From Blastocatellia bacterium (GTDB lineage Bacteria > Acidobacteriota > Blastocatellia > Chloracidobacteriales > Chloracidobacteriaceae): a DNA stretch of 33,970 nucleotides. Location of the stretch: NCBI GenBank assembly GCA_019695185.1, contig JAIBAN010000084.1:1-33970 (forward strand), in the 5' to 3' direction. Positions 1 to 7,670 of the stretch are shown here, piece by piece (position 1 is the first letter of the stretch; the number at the start of each line of letters is the position of its first letter). Made by a program: the position numbers and the translations under genes. The notes beneath the pieces are model-generated. The model searched no databases. It saw nothing but the letters and a program-made list of their open reading frames with translations, and was not told the DNA's origin.

Positions 1-802
1 CTTCCTGTGCTGCCAGATTCTGTCTGTCGAGTGGATCTGCCCTTCCAAGGTCGACAATTCCGTTAACTTTTTCGGTTCCGGCGCGCCGGTCACGTTCGTG
101 ATGGCCGCCAAGCTGTTGAGCCGTCAGCCGCACGTCTTTGCGCAAAAAGAGTGCGCCGACACCCTTGGGCGCGTGGATTTTATGGCCGGAAAGCGACAGG
201 GCGTCAATTCCCATTTCATGGACGGAAACCGGAATTTTTCCGACCGCCTGAACCCCATCCGAATGCAGATAGATATGCCGTCCTGCCGCCCGCAAGTCCT
301 GCACCAACGCACCGATTTCGGCCAGCGGCTGAATGGTGCCGACTTCGTTGTTGGCCAGCATGATGGAAATCAGAATGGTTTCATCGGTCAGCGCGGCCCG
401 CAGGTCTTCCAGCCGGATGCGTCCTTCGTCGTAAACCGGCAGTCTCGTCACCCGGAACCCCTGCTGTTCCAGTGCAGCGCAAGGGCCGAGCACTGCCGGA
501 TGCTCAAAGGCCGAAGTGATGACATGGCGTCCGTGTTTTTCGTAACTGGCCGCCAGCCCTCGCAAGGCCAGGTTATTGGCTTCGGTCCCGCCGCTGACAA
601 ATGTGATTTCGGTGGTTTGCGCCCCAAGCAGGAGTGTGACACTCCGGCGGGCACGTTCGACCGCAACCCGCGCCTGCTGGCCAAAGGAATGAAGCGACGA
701 GGCATTGCCAAATTCGCCGGAAAAGTAGGGCAGCATGGCTTCCAGCACTTCCGGAGCCACTGCCGTTGTCGCTGCATTGTCGAGGTAAATCCGTGAATTC
801 AT
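1..802 (-). CDS. Cysteine desulfurase (NifS/IscS-type), 3' end outside window
   Basis: A PLP-dependent class V aminotransferase that takes sulfur from L-cysteine for Fe-S cluster and thio-cofactor assembly. The open frame runs from ATG at 802 to the left edge (267 codons, no stop), so about a third of the protein is missing. Visible hallmarks: N-terminal IYLDNAATT, the cofactor-loop motif FVSGGTEANN, AFEHPAVLG with the PLP-stacking His near residue 101, NNEVGTIQP, Asp near 182 followed by GVQAVGK, and the Schiff-base lysine in SLSGHKIHAPKG near residue 208. The family usually has HTDAVQ where this has HSDGVQ. The sulfur-carrying Cys loop lies outside the window, so IscS and NifS/SufS-like subtypes cannot be separated. 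Its ATG overlaps the TGA of the Nudix gene (ATGA), which suggests translational coupling. Confidence 0.93.
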   Translation of the reverse strand, partial: MNSRIYLDNAATTAVAPEVLEAMLPYFSGEFGNASSLHSFGQQARVAVERARRSVTLLLGAQTTEITFVSGGTEANNLALRGLAASYEKHGRHVITSAFEHPAVLGPCAALEQQGFRVTRLPVYDEGRIRLEDLRAALTDETILISIMLANNEVGTIQPLAEIGALVQDLRAAGRHIYLHSDGVQAVGKIPVSVHEMGIDALSLSGHKIHAPKGVGALFLRKDVRLTAQQLGGHHERDRRAGTEKVNGIVDLGRADPLDRQNLAAQE

Positions 803-1392
803 TCAGGTCTCATTTCTTGCAGGGCCGGATACACGAGCGACAGAAACTGATGAACAATCCGGCCCGAAACACCCCAAATCGGGTCTTTTTCGCTGTGATG
901 ATAGAAATATACATCCCGCGCTTTGCCCAAAAACCAGAATTCCCTGATTTCCAATGCCTCAGGACGGGCAATCTGCGGAACCGGAACCTCAATCAGATAC
1001 TCAATTTCGTGGGAACTGAGCTGAAACTCATAAGGGTGCGGAATCATTCCGATGACCGGGGTCACAAAGTACCCGGTTGAGGTCATGAGCGGGTCCATTT
1101 CACCCAGCAGATGCACGTCGTCGCGCTGCAAGCCGATTTCCTCTTCGGCTTCGCGGAGCGCCGTGACTTGCGGCGAACCATCCTCCGGGTCCGTTCGCCC
1201 GCCGGGAAAAGCCACTTCGCCCTTGTGGTCACGCAGTTTTGCGGAACGTTTGGTCAGAAGCAGATGCGGAATCCCGGCTTTATAAAAAAGTGGCACCAGT
1301 ACCGCTGCCGGAATATAGTCCCAATCGGCGCGAATCTGTTTGGAACGATTTTGGAGCGCCTGCGTGATGCGCTCTATGAGGAAAGAATCCAT
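799..1392 (-). CDS. Nudix hydrolase, CoA pyrophosphatase (NudL/UPF0035-like)
   Basis: A 197-residue Nudix protein. It carries the UPF0035/NudL form of the signature: LLTKRSAKLRDHKGEVAFPG leading into a Nudix box with GGRTDPED and REAEEEIGL. The paired LRDHKGE and AFPGG segments are typical of the coenzyme A pyrophosphatase branch, which cleaves CoA or its derivatives to 4'-phosphopantetheine and 3',5'-ADP. The box has a spacing of nine rather than seven residues before REAEEE, as is normal for this branch. Length is close to the family norm (about 190-210). It is the first gene of a two-gene minus-strand unit with the cysteine desulfurase. A heptamer array starts about 10 bp upstream of its ATG, leaving very little room for a separate ribosome binding site. 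Substrate is inferred from family only. Confidence 0.88.
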   Translation of the reverse strand: MDSFLIERITQALQNRSKQIRADWDYIPAAVLVPLFYKAGIPHLLLTKRSAKLRDHKGEVAFPGGRTDPEDGSPQVTALREAEEEIGLQRDDVHLLGEMDPLMTSTGYFVTPVIGMIPHPYEFQLSSHEIEYLIEVPVPQIARPEALEIREFWFLGKARDVYFYHHSEKDPIWGVSGRIVHQFLSLVYPALQEMRPE

Positions 1393-1401
1393 AATTTTTT
1401 T

Positions 1402-1447
1402 AATTGAGAATTGAGAGTTGAGAATTGAGAGTTGAGAATTGAGAATG
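1402..1447 (+). repeat. Heptamer array GAATTGA/GAGTTGA, about 6 units
   Basis: Tandem 7-bp units alternating GAATTGA and GAGTTGA, lying between the divergent Nudix and coiled-coil genes. This is the 5' arm of an inverted pair with 1535-1561 (CTCAATT units), separated by about 87 bp. Confidence 0.9.
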
Positions 1448-1534
1448 ATATTCCCTGGTTCGATTTTGCCGTTTCAGGAAGTTGAAAGCAGTTCACCTGT
1501 CCGGAAAATAATAGCCGGTTCTGAAATTGGATCA

Positions 1535-1561
1535 AAATTCTCAATTCTCAATTCTCAATTC
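1535..1561 (+). repeat. Heptamer array TCAATTC, 3 units
   Basis: Tandem TCAATTC units, the reverse complement of the GAATTGA units at 1402-1447. It ends 15 bp before the ATG of the coiled-coil gene, so a transcript starting upstream of both arms could fold a long stem that ends close to the ribosome binding site at 1564-1570. Confidence 0.9.
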
Positions 1562-1576
1562 AGCAAGGAATCCTGT

Positions 1577-2227
1577 ATGTATTGCATTGCCATTCGAAAA
1601 GTTATGCTGGTCCTGACTGTGGTTGTTCTTTCAACGGGTCTGGCCAGCGCGCAAAATTCACCTTCCGGAAAACCGGCCCAAGGAGGACGTCAAACACAGT
1701 CAACACAGCGTCCAGCCGGGAATTCAGGGTCAAATCCTTACGGGGCTGACTCTTACCATGAAGAATCCAAACCCGCCCCGTCCATTGCCAACGATGAAAA
1801 AATCGTGCTCCAGTTGCAGGAATTGGTCAAGGCAGTCAATGCGCTGAGGGAGCAAAACCAGGCCCAAACGGCGGTCAGCCTGCTTCAGGTGCAGCAAAAC
1901 CGTTTGACCGCAGTGGAAGCCAAACTGACCGCCGCCCGCTCTGTCGTCACGCTTATCAAGGAAAAACAACTGGCCAACAGCCGCCGCAACGACAACATCC
2001 GCAATGAAGTGATTGGCCGGGGGTTGCTCAACCAGTCCGAGGGCGAGCAGGTGGTTCGGGCCGACATCGAAGCCGAAAACATCCGGCTCCAGGGGGAACG
2101 CAACGAGGCCGAGCAACAACTGGCTGCCATTCAGCTTGAATATGACCAGGTGAAGGCCGAAATCGAGCAAACCAAGCAGCAGGTCATGCAATTCCTCACA
2201 ACCAAACCCGCTAGTGACCAGCAATAA
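1577..2227 (+). CDS. Secreted coiled-coil protein of unknown function
   Basis: 217 residues from ATG at 1577. I chose this start because AAGGAA sits just upstream, it is followed at once by a clear signal peptide (basic IRK, hydrophobic VMLVLTVVVLSTGLAS, cleavage after ASA-Q), and the longer frame would translate the repeat array at 1535-1561. After a Gln/Ser/Pro-rich linker (residues about 25-65), the rest is a long heptad-rich helix full of Gln, Glu, Ala and Leu (roughly residues 70-210, interrupted near a NEVIGRGLLNQSEG stretch). It is therefore probably a periplasmic coiled coil. I recognise no named family and no catalytic motif. A structural or scaffolding role in the envelope is possible but only inferred. 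A GGACTGA array starts 6 bp after the stop. Confidence 0.8.
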   Translation: MYCIAIRKVMLVLTVVVLSTGLASAQNSPSGKPAQGGRQTQSTQRPAGNSGSNPYGADSYHEESKPAPSIANDEKIVLQLQELVKAVNALREQNQAQTAVSLLQVQQNRLTAVEAKLTAARSVVTLIKEKQLANSRRNDNIRNEVIGRGLLNQSEGEQVVRADIEAENIRLQGERNEAEQQLAAIQLEYDQVKAEIEQTKQQVMQFLTTKPASDQQ

Positions 2228-2233
2228 AAAGAA

Positions 2234-2262
2234 GGACTGAGGACTGAGGACTGAGGACTGAG
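2234..2262 (+). repeat. Heptamer array GGACTGA x4
   Basis: Four exact GGACTGA units plus G, beginning 6 bp after the coiled-coil gene stop. It is the 5' arm of an inverted pair with 2316-2350; the spacer is 53 bp. Confidence 0.95.
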
Positions 2263-2315
2263 CGGATGCCAGCATTCCGTTAGAAGGTACTTAAAAATAA
2301 GAAGTGTCTCGGCTC

Positions 2316-2350
2316 TCAGTCCTCAGTCCTCAGTCCTCAGTCCTCAGTCC
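2316..2350 (+). repeat. Heptamer array TCAGTCC x5
   Basis: Five exact TCAGTCC units, the reverse complement of GGACTGA at 2234-2262. Together the arms could form a stem of at least 28 bp. The loop has no obvious content of its own. Confidence 0.95.
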
Positions 2351-2359
2351 TTATCCATA

Positions 2360-2532
2360 TGACAAGGTGACAAATACCTTCGGGCAAGGTATCTTTCACA
2401 ACGCATTCAAACAATCCAGACACAACAAAGGTCAGAGTTACGCCTTCAGGCGTGAAAAAAATCCGCCATAATTTTTTGGAAACCTCACGCCTAAAGGCGT
2501 AACTCTGACTTTTCAAACGTCACCCTGTCACC
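2360..2532. repeat. Nested inverted repeats before the FHA phosphatase gene
   Basis: Two nested pairs. The outer pair is TGACAAGGTGAC (2360-2371) and GTCACCCTGTCA (2519-2530), one mismatch. The inner pair is 25 bp, 2431-2455 and 2485-2509, 24 of 25 complementary. Each inner arm also has its own mini-hairpin: ACGCC-TTCA-GGCGT on the left and ACGCC-TAAA-GGCGT on the right. The gap 2228-2534 thus consists almost wholly of repeat structures. No promoter was recognised in it. The outer right arm ends 2 bp before the ATG of the next gene. Confidence 0.85.
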
Positions 2533-2534
2533 TT

Positions 2535-4316
2535 ATGTATTCGCTTATCATTCGTTCACCGGGCTACCCTCCGCAGAAAGTCAAGTTGGTTCGCACGCAA
2601 TGCACCATCGGACGTTCGGTGCGAGCTGATATTGCGATTCCTGATTCGTTTGCCTCACGACTGCACGTCAAACTGCGGGCCGACGGCACAACCTATGTGT
2701 TGGAAGACCTGCAAAGCGCCAACGGAACGTATTTCAACGGGATGCGGGTCACGGCACCAATTGTGTTGCGTCCCGGAGACGTGATTCGGATTGGCGAGAC
2801 TGACCTTGAGTTCACCAACGACGCCTTTCATTCACATGGTTCCAGTTCCACCCAGACATCGGTGTTGATTGCCGACAGCATGCCGCCCACCATTCCCGAA
2901 GCCACCATCGGGATGAGTGCCGGAATGCCTCGCACTACGGATGAAATTCTGAGCCGCGTTTCCGGACCGCTCCCGCCAAGCGGCTACACCGCTCCGGCCA
3001 AACAGTATGTCCTTCCTTCGGGGCAAGGCTCGATTGTTTCCACCACTGAATCCAAACGGAAACTGCTGGCGCTGGTGAGCAAGGTGGGTGTGGCGTTGCT
3101 TTCCAACTCCGAGCTTGACGAAGTGCTGTGCGAGGTGATGAACCTTGTGTTTGAGTCCCTGCCAGTGGAGCGCGGCTTTTTGATGATGTGTTCCGGCGAG
3201 ACCGCCCCCAATGGTGCCCCCAAATTGGTTTGCAAGGTGGCGCGTTCCGGCGGCAAGGATATTGCCGGGGAAGTTTTGCTCAGTCGCAATATTACCGAAC
3301 AGGTGCTCGGCACCCGAACGGCGGTTTTGACCGCCAACGCCCAGCAGGACCCGCGTTTTGCCGGGCAGCAATCCATCGTGCTTTCGGGAATGCGGTCAGT
3401 GATGGCAGTACCGCTCGCCTTGGGAGAACAGGTCTATGGGTTGATTTATACCGATAACCCCTATGACCAGCGCTTTACCCCGGACGACCTGGAGGTTTTG
3501 ACGACGATTGCCAGTGTCGCGGTTATCAAGATTGAAAATGCCCGCCTGCTGGAAGAACGGTTGGAAAAACAACGATTGGAAGAGGAACTGGCAATTGCCG
3601 GACGCATTCAGGCTTCGATGCTGCCCCGGCACGACCCGGAACTGCCCGGTTTTGAACTAGCCGGACTTTCCCGCCCGGCAGCCGGTGTAAGCGGTGACTA
3701 TTACGACTATTTCCGCATTTCAGACAGCAAACTGGCGGTTGTGATTGGCGACGTGACCGGCCACGGCATTTCCTCCGGGCTGCTCATGGCGCTGGCCAAA
3801 GGCGGTTTACTCAATCAGGTCAACGTTTCAAGCCATGTCGGGGATGTCATGAGCGCCATGAACTCATTGATTTTCGAAAACGGCAGCCGGCGCGATTTGA
3901 TGACACTGTGTTATTTGTCAGTCAACCTGCATACCGGCGAAGTGTCGCTTTCGAATGCCGGGCATCCGTTCCCGTACTGGTATCACGCCTCGATTAAAAT
4001 GGTCCAGGGGATTGAAATCGGTGCTTATCCGCTGGGGGCAAAGGCGATTGCCAACTACCCGACCGAAATGTTCCAAATGGAATATGGGGATGTCGTGGTG
4101 CTCTACAGCGATGGGATTGTGGAATTGCAAAACACGCGGCATGAGCAACTTGGCTATCCGCGCTTCGAAGACATGATTAAAGCGCTTTCGCATAAACCGG
4201 CACGGGAAATCTGTGAAAATCTGGTGGAAGCCGCCCTCAAGTTTTCCGCTGGGTGCCTTCCCGAAGATGACATCACAGTGGTGGTGCTCAAGCGGACTCC
4301 CAGACGTTCACCCTAA
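2535..4316 (+). CDS. FHA-GAF-PP2C (SpoIIE/RsbU-type) serine phosphatase
   Basis: 593 residues, soluble. Domains in order: FHA (about 4-95) with the phosphothreonine-binding set G26-R27, S41-x2-H44 and N63-G64-T65; a Ser/Thr/Pro-rich linker; GAF (about 180-335); a short coiled-coil linker (EERLEKQRLEEELAIAGRIQ); and a PP2C/SpoIIE domain (about 355-590). Metal-site residues are present: GDYYDYF (D388), GDVTGHG (D406), LYSDGI (D526) and DDIT (D578/D579). The catalytic set is complete. By family precedent it dephosphorylates an anti-sigma-factor antagonist or another phosphoprotein in response to ligand binding at GAF and phosphothreonine docking at FHA. No antagonist, switch kinase or sigma factor gene lies nearby, so the partner is unknown. 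No Shine-Dalgarno is visible before the ATG; the start lies at the edge of an inverted repeat. Confidence 0.92.
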   Translation: MYSLIIRSPGYPPQKVKLVRTQCTIGRSVRADIAIPDSFASRLHVKLRADGTTYVLEDLQSANGTYFNGMRVTAPIVLRPGDVIRIGETDLEFTNDAFHSHGSSSTQTSVLIADSMPPTIPEATIGMSAGMPRTTDEILSRVSGPLPPSGYTAPAKQYVLPSGQGSIVSTTESKRKLLALVSKVGVALLSNSELDEVLCEVMNLVFESLPVERGFLMMCSGETAPNGAPKLVCKVARSGGKDIAGEVLLSRNITEQVLGTRTAVLTANAQQDPRFAGQQSIVLSGMRSVMAVPLALGEQVYGLIYTDNPYDQRFTPDDLEVLTTIASVAVIKIENARLLEERLEKQRLEEELAIAGRIQASMLPRHDPELPGFELAGLSRPAAGVSGDYYDYFRISDSKLAVVIGDVTGHGISSGLLMALAKGGLLNQVNVSSHVGDVMSAMNSLIFENGSRRDLMTLCYLSVNLHTGEVSLSNAGHPFPYWYHASIKMVQGIEIGAYPLGAKAIANYPTEMFQMEYGDVVVLYSDGIVELQNTRHEQLGYPRFEDMIKALSHKPAREICENLVEAALKFSAGCLPEDDITVVVLKRTPRRSP

Positions 4317-4400
4317 TGTTTTGCGCTCTACCTTTAGGCGGCGGTTGTTTGTCACGCCCCCAGGTGCCAATCAGTTGAATTCTTTTAAGGAGTTTTTTCT

Positions 4401-4700
4401 ATGCTTGTCGTCACAGGCAGTGTGGTGGCCAAACCGGACCATTTTGAAGAACTTTTCGCCCTCAGTCAGGAGCACGTTACGCGGTCCCGGACTGAACCCG
4501 GCTGTCTCTCCCATGCTGTGTACCGTGACCCGGAAAACCCGTTGCGGCTGGTTTTTGTCGAGGAATGGGCGGACCGGATGGCGCTCTTGGTCCATTTCGG
4601 GGTGCAGGGTTCGCGGGACTTTGCCAAAAGCATCAAGGGAATGGCTGCTGAACCGCCGGAATTGAATGTCTATGAAGCCGAACGAGTGCCATTCCCCTAA
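4401..4700 (+). CDS. ABM-domain protein, putative quinol monooxygenase (YgiN-like)
   Basis: 99 residues, a single antibiotic-biosynthesis-monooxygenase ferredoxin-like fold. Visible family pattern: an N-terminal beta strand LVVTGSVVAKPDHFEELFAL, then TRSEPGCLSHAVYRDPENP (family pattern: S..E.GC..y....d...p), then FVEEWADRMALLVHF and a C-terminal strand ELNVYEAE. Such proteins oxidise quinols or small phenolics without cofactor, or act as small-molecule-binding dimers. The start has a good ribosome binding site (AAGGAG, 9 bp before ATG). It is 84 bp downstream of the phosphatase gene and converges with the pduT-like gene, whose end is 19 bp away. Whether it oxidises quinols is family inference only. 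Confidence 0.85.
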   Translation: MLVVTGSVVAKPDHFEELFALSQEHVTRSRTEPGCLSHAVYRDPENPLRLVFVEEWADRMALLVHFGVQGSRDFAKSIKGMAAEPPELNVYEAERVPFP

Positions 4701-4719
4701 AACAAGCTGTTTTTCTGAA

Positions 4720-5268
4720 TCAGATTATTTCTGAAAGCAATTCCTTGCGCGGCGCAGGAATAACCACCCGGTTGACCAACAGCCCTTTGACTGCCACAGC
4801 CTGAGCCCCGGCAGAGACGGCTGCTTCGACGGCTGAAACACTGCCGGTCATCGTCACAAATGCTTTGCCGCCGAGCGCCACTGCCAACCGGATTTCCATC
4901 AATTGAACGTTGGCGGCTTTGACGGCGGCATCTGCGCCTTCGATGAGCGAGGCCACGGAAAATGATTCGATAATGCCGAGCGATTCCAGGTCATCCACTT
5001 TGGTGGCACCGGCAATGGCCGGAAACACTGCCGGATGGACATTCGGAATCACAAACGTGTCAATGACATAGCCTCTGCCTGCAGTTTCACCTGCCTCAAC
5101 GCTGGCTTTCACAGCAGCCACGTCTCCGGCCACCAACACCATATATTTTCCCGAACAGATGGTCCGCGCCAGCACCAACTCCACTTCGGCGGCTTTGAGC
5201 ATGCTGTCCACCACCTGAAATCCGGCGGCAATGCTTGAGAGTTCAATCAATCCCAGTGAATTCTTCAT
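4720..5268 (-). CDS. pduT: PduT-like bacterial microcompartment shell protein (tandem BMC, Fe-S type)
   Basis: 182 residues with two tandem BMC domains (about 1-90 and 95-182), the architecture of trimeric BMC-T shell proteins. The N-terminus has GLIELSSIAAGFQVVDSMLK followed by ARTICSGK. The cysteine is residue 38, matching Cys38 of Salmonella PduT, which with the two other protomers holds a [4Fe-4S] cluster in the trimer pore. Also shared are DTFVIPNVHPAV and, at the end, KGLLVNRVVIPAP. It starts 6 bp after the stop of the pduS-like gene, so the two are co-transcribed. In the known pdu system PduT relays electrons across the shell to PduS. Odd: no BMC-H, BMC-P, aldehyde dehydrogenase or diol dehydratase gene is in the window. 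Confidence 0.92.
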   Translation of the reverse strand: MKNSLGLIELSSIAAGFQVVDSMLKAAEVELVLARTICSGKYMVLVAGDVAAVKASVEAGETAGRGYVIDTFVIPNVHPAVFPAIAGATKVDDLESLGIIESFSVASLIEGADAAVKAANVQLMEIRLAVALGGKAFVTMTGSVSAVEAAVSAGAQAVAVKGLLVNRVVIPAPRKELLSEII

Positions 5269-5274
5269 AGTTGA

Positions 5275-6585
5275 TTATCTTTCAATCGTAATCCGGTTGC
5301 TGATTTCCGTGACCGTGCCGGCAATGCTGGCGTGAATGCTGGCTCCCAGTTTTTCGGCGGGCACGTCGGCAATACATTGCCCGGCCTGCACCCTGGTTCC
5401 CACGGAAACCAGCGGCAGAGCTGGCTGCCCGATGTGCTGTGACAATGGGATGGTCACTCGTTGCGGCTGGATGTCGGCATGGAGGAAATGGGCGGGCGAT
5501 TCAAATTCGAGGATTCCCAGCCGGGTCATCAATTGTTTGATGGGCGTCCGCCGGTATTCATACATCGGATGCGGCTGGACTTTCATATTGCCGGACCATT
5601 TTTGGTTTGAGGCCTTGAGGTCTTCCTTGGATTTGTCGCAGGCTTCTTTCGGATACAAACCTTCGGGACAGGAATAGAGCGTACACAATCCGCAAGCACA
5701 ACAGAGCGAAGCAAACTTACTCCAGATGTCCGCGCCCGACGTGGTAAACGCCAGGCTGCGCATAACTTTGTGAGGTTGCACATCATATCCAAGAATGTAG
5801 CGTGGACAGAGTTCCGTGCAGTAACTGCACTGGTCACAGGCCGATTTGCCAATCCGGTGCATGGCGGTTTCCGGCACGATTTTCCGCTCCACCAGCGGAT
5901 GGCTTTTCGGCAGCAAAATCAAACCGGCAGTGGTTTTGGTAATCGGCAGGTCGAGGTCACATTCGAGCTTGCCCATCATGATGCCGCTCACAAAGATGGC
6001 ATATTCATCAATGGATGCCCCCCCGGCGACTTCGATGGCATCGCGGTAGCTCATGCCAACCGGGGCCAGAAATGTGCAGGGACGGGCCACCGTCCCGGTC
6101 ACCGTGATGAATTTATGCGTGACCGGACGGCCTTCCGCCGCCAGTGAAATGTTATAAAGCGTCTCGACATTGTTGACCACCACGCCAACCTGAAGCGGGA
6201 TTCCCTGCGGCGGAATCAGCCGTTTCGTTGCTTCATAGACCAGCACGTATTCGTCACCCGACGGGTAAAAATCCCCCATCAAGTGGACGCGCAGCCGTGG
6301 GTCATCCAGAAACGGCTGGAGTGCATCTGCCGCGATCCGGTTTTTTTCCTTGATACCGATAATGCCATCCTGTGCACCCGTTGCCTGCATGAGCAGCTTC
6401 ATCCCGTGAACGACCCGCTCCGGAAAATGCACCATCAACTCTAAATCCTTGTGGAGCAGCGGTTCGCATTCCGCTCCGTTGGCCAGAATCGTATCTACCG
6501 TGGAACCGGCTTTGACATGCGAAGGAAACCCGGCTCCGCCCGCGCCCACAACCCCGGCGACCCGTATTTGCTCTTGAATCTGCAT
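5275..6585 (-). CDS. pduS: PduS-like (RnfC-type) flavin/iron-sulfur oxidoreductase
   Basis: 436 residues from ATG at 6585. An upstream in-frame TTG at 6618 would add 11 residues, but PduS and RnfC-type proteins begin close to the VVGAGGAGFPSHVK motif seen here at about residue 10. Domains: nucleotide/FMN-binding RnfC-like segment with GGAGFP and NGAECEPLLHKD; an SLBB-like middle; two ferredoxin-like 4Fe-4S motifs, C-x2-C-x2-C-x3-C beginning near residue 250 and C-x2-C-x2-C-x4-C near 300; and a C-terminal biotinyl-lipoyl-like hairpin (GTRVQAGQCIADVP). In the pdu system PduS reduces cob(III)alamin and binds PduT. Here no B12 enzyme is adjacent, so its electron acceptor is open. No strong ribosome binding site is seen at either start. 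Confidence 0.9.
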   Translation of the reverse strand: MQIQEQIRVAGVVGAGGAGFPSHVKAGSTVDTILANGAECEPLLHKDLELMVHFPERVVHGMKLLMQATGAQDGIIGIKEKNRIAADALQPFLDDPRLRVHLMGDFYPSGDEYVLVYEATKRLIPPQGIPLQVGVVVNNVETLYNISLAAEGRPVTHKFITVTGTVARPCTFLAPVGMSYRDAIEVAGGASIDEYAIFVSGIMMGKLECDLDLPITKTTAGLILLPKSHPLVERKIVPETAMHRIGKSACDQCSYCTELCPRYILGYDVQPHKVMRSLAFTTSGADIWSKFASLCCACGLCTLYSCPEGLYPKEACDKSKEDLKASNQKWSGNMKVQPHPMYEYRRTPIKQLMTRLGILEFESPAHFLHADIQPQRVTIPLSQHIGQPALPLVSVGTRVQAGQCIADVPAEKLGASIHASIAGTVTEISNRITIER

Positions 6586-7082
6586 AGGAATGTCTCTGTT
6601 TTTTGGAATCTCACACAACTATCGGCCACCGTGCGCGACCGATGCGGGAAAGTACACTCTCCTTTGCAAGTGAGACAAGAGGAAGAGCCTGAAACCAAAG
6701 GAAATTGGAGTTTGGGCCGACCGGAAGCCTGTTTTAGCCATAACTCAGTCGATCCGGCTTACTATACATGCTGTAATTTTCAGGAGTCTCAAAAATTGAA
6801 GCCCCTCAGAATGGCCCCGGTTACAAGAATTGTCAGGTGTCGCCAAAAAATGGCACATTCTTTTCAATGGAATAACATACTTCTCCCAATCAGGTCATAA
6901 TCAAAGGCAAGAAAATCAATAAAGAAATGGTTTTTTAAACAATAATTGGGTTTCCTCCGGTTTTTTGAGAGTCCGGCACTGAATTTGCGTATCATCTGTC
7001 ATTTCCCCAATTGGCACTTTCAACCTTACAAATCCTGTCAACAGAACTGGATTCTCTACAGATTCACGGAGGCGAAGCACCT
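6586..7082. other. Intergenic region between divergent pduS-like and pilin genes
   Basis: About 500 bp with no convincing gene. It must hold the promoter for the minus-strand pduS-pduT unit, which I could not place with confidence. On the plus strand a candidate sigma-54 promoter is present at 6974-6989. An open frame at 6451-6900 crosses the pduS start and shows no protein-like composition. Confidence 0.6.
6974..6989 (+). promoter_or_regulatory. Candidate sigma-54 (-24/-12) promoter for pilin gene
   Basis: CGGCAC-TGAAT-TTGCG matches the TGGCAC-N5-TTGCA consensus at all key positions except the first T. The invariant GG (6975-6976) and GC (6987-6988) have the required spacing. A start near 7000 would give a leader of about 80 nt. 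Pilin genes are often sigma-54 dependent in other bacteria. Confidence 0.55.
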
Positions 7083-7658
7083 ATGAAACGAGTGGGATAC
7101 CGTATTTTGCGAATTGACCGGCCTTTATCGCGGAGAGCACGGCGGAACTCCAACGGGTTTTCACTTATTGAACTGCTCATCGTCGTTGCCATCATCGGCA
7201 TTCTTGCGGCGATTGCCATTCCATCCTTGGCAGCATCACGGGCGAATGCCAACAAGGCTTCTGCGGTTCAGTCGTTACGGGTTTACTGGACGGCTGAAAT
7301 GTCCTACCAGAACGGGCGGGCATTTCTCGCTGACTTCGACATCCTGCGACAGCGCACTGATGGAATTGACACTGTTTTGGGCAGGCAACCAAACAATGTA
7401 ATTAAATCCGGCTATATTTTTGAGATTACCCCAGGGGTACTGCCTGCTATCCCAGCTCTTTCAGTCCCAACCGTCTTGAATGGGGACACAACCTATCCTG
7501 CATTTTGTGTGCAGGCGAACCCGCTCCAATTAAATGGGATCGGCAGAACCGGAAACAGTTCATATTATATTGACCATGCAGGTGTCATTCACGTTCGGGC
7601 AGGTGCTCTTGATGCTGATAGCACTGACCCTGCTTTGGGTAATGATGGCGGGGCTTAA
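7083..7658 (+). CDS. Type IV pilin-like protein (prepilin)
   Basis: 191 residues from ATG at 7083, preceded by GGAGG. The leader is long and basic (24 residues plus Gly25), followed by the class III cleavage site G25-F26 and the classic N-terminal helix FSLIELLIVVAIIGILAAIA. Phe26 would be methylated, and Glu30 is the conserved Glu5 of mature pilin needed for assembly. The mature domain has the usual NANKASAVQSLR helix extension, a YQNG segment as in many pilA-like proteins, and a C-terminal beta-rich part without an obvious disulfide pair (only one Cys, in AFCVQA). It may be a major pilin, a minor pilin or a secretion pseudopilin. No pil assembly genes are nearby to decide. Confidence 0.9.
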   Translation: MKRVGYRILRIDRPLSRRARRNSNGFSLIELLIVVAIIGILAAIAIPSLAASRANANKASAVQSLRVYWTAEMSYQNGRAFLADFDILRQRTDGIDTVLGRQPNNVIKSGYIFEITPGVLPAIPALSVPTVLNGDTTYPAFCVQANPLQLNGIGRTGNSSYYIDHAGVIHVRAGALDADSTDPALGNDGGA

Positions 7659-7670
7659 AAAACAAACTTC

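Noticed and set aside
98..796. 232-codon plus-strand frame opposite the cysteine desulfurase
   Set aside because: It is a shadow of a clear minus-strand gene whose motifs are unmistakable; its own translation has no domain.
1455..1470. CTGGTTCGATTTTGCC as sigma-54 promoter for the coiled-coil gene
   Set aside because: GG and GC are one base too close; -24/-12 spacing is strict.
2234..2350. Heptamer arrays as a CRISPR array
   Set aside because: Units are 7 bp with no spacers between them and no cas genes are present.
6851..6866. TGGCAC at 6851 as sigma-54 promoter
   Set aside because: No GC at the -12 position (reads TTTTCA).
7012..7027. TTGGCAC at 7011 as sigma-54 promoter
   Set aside because: The -12 element is missing.
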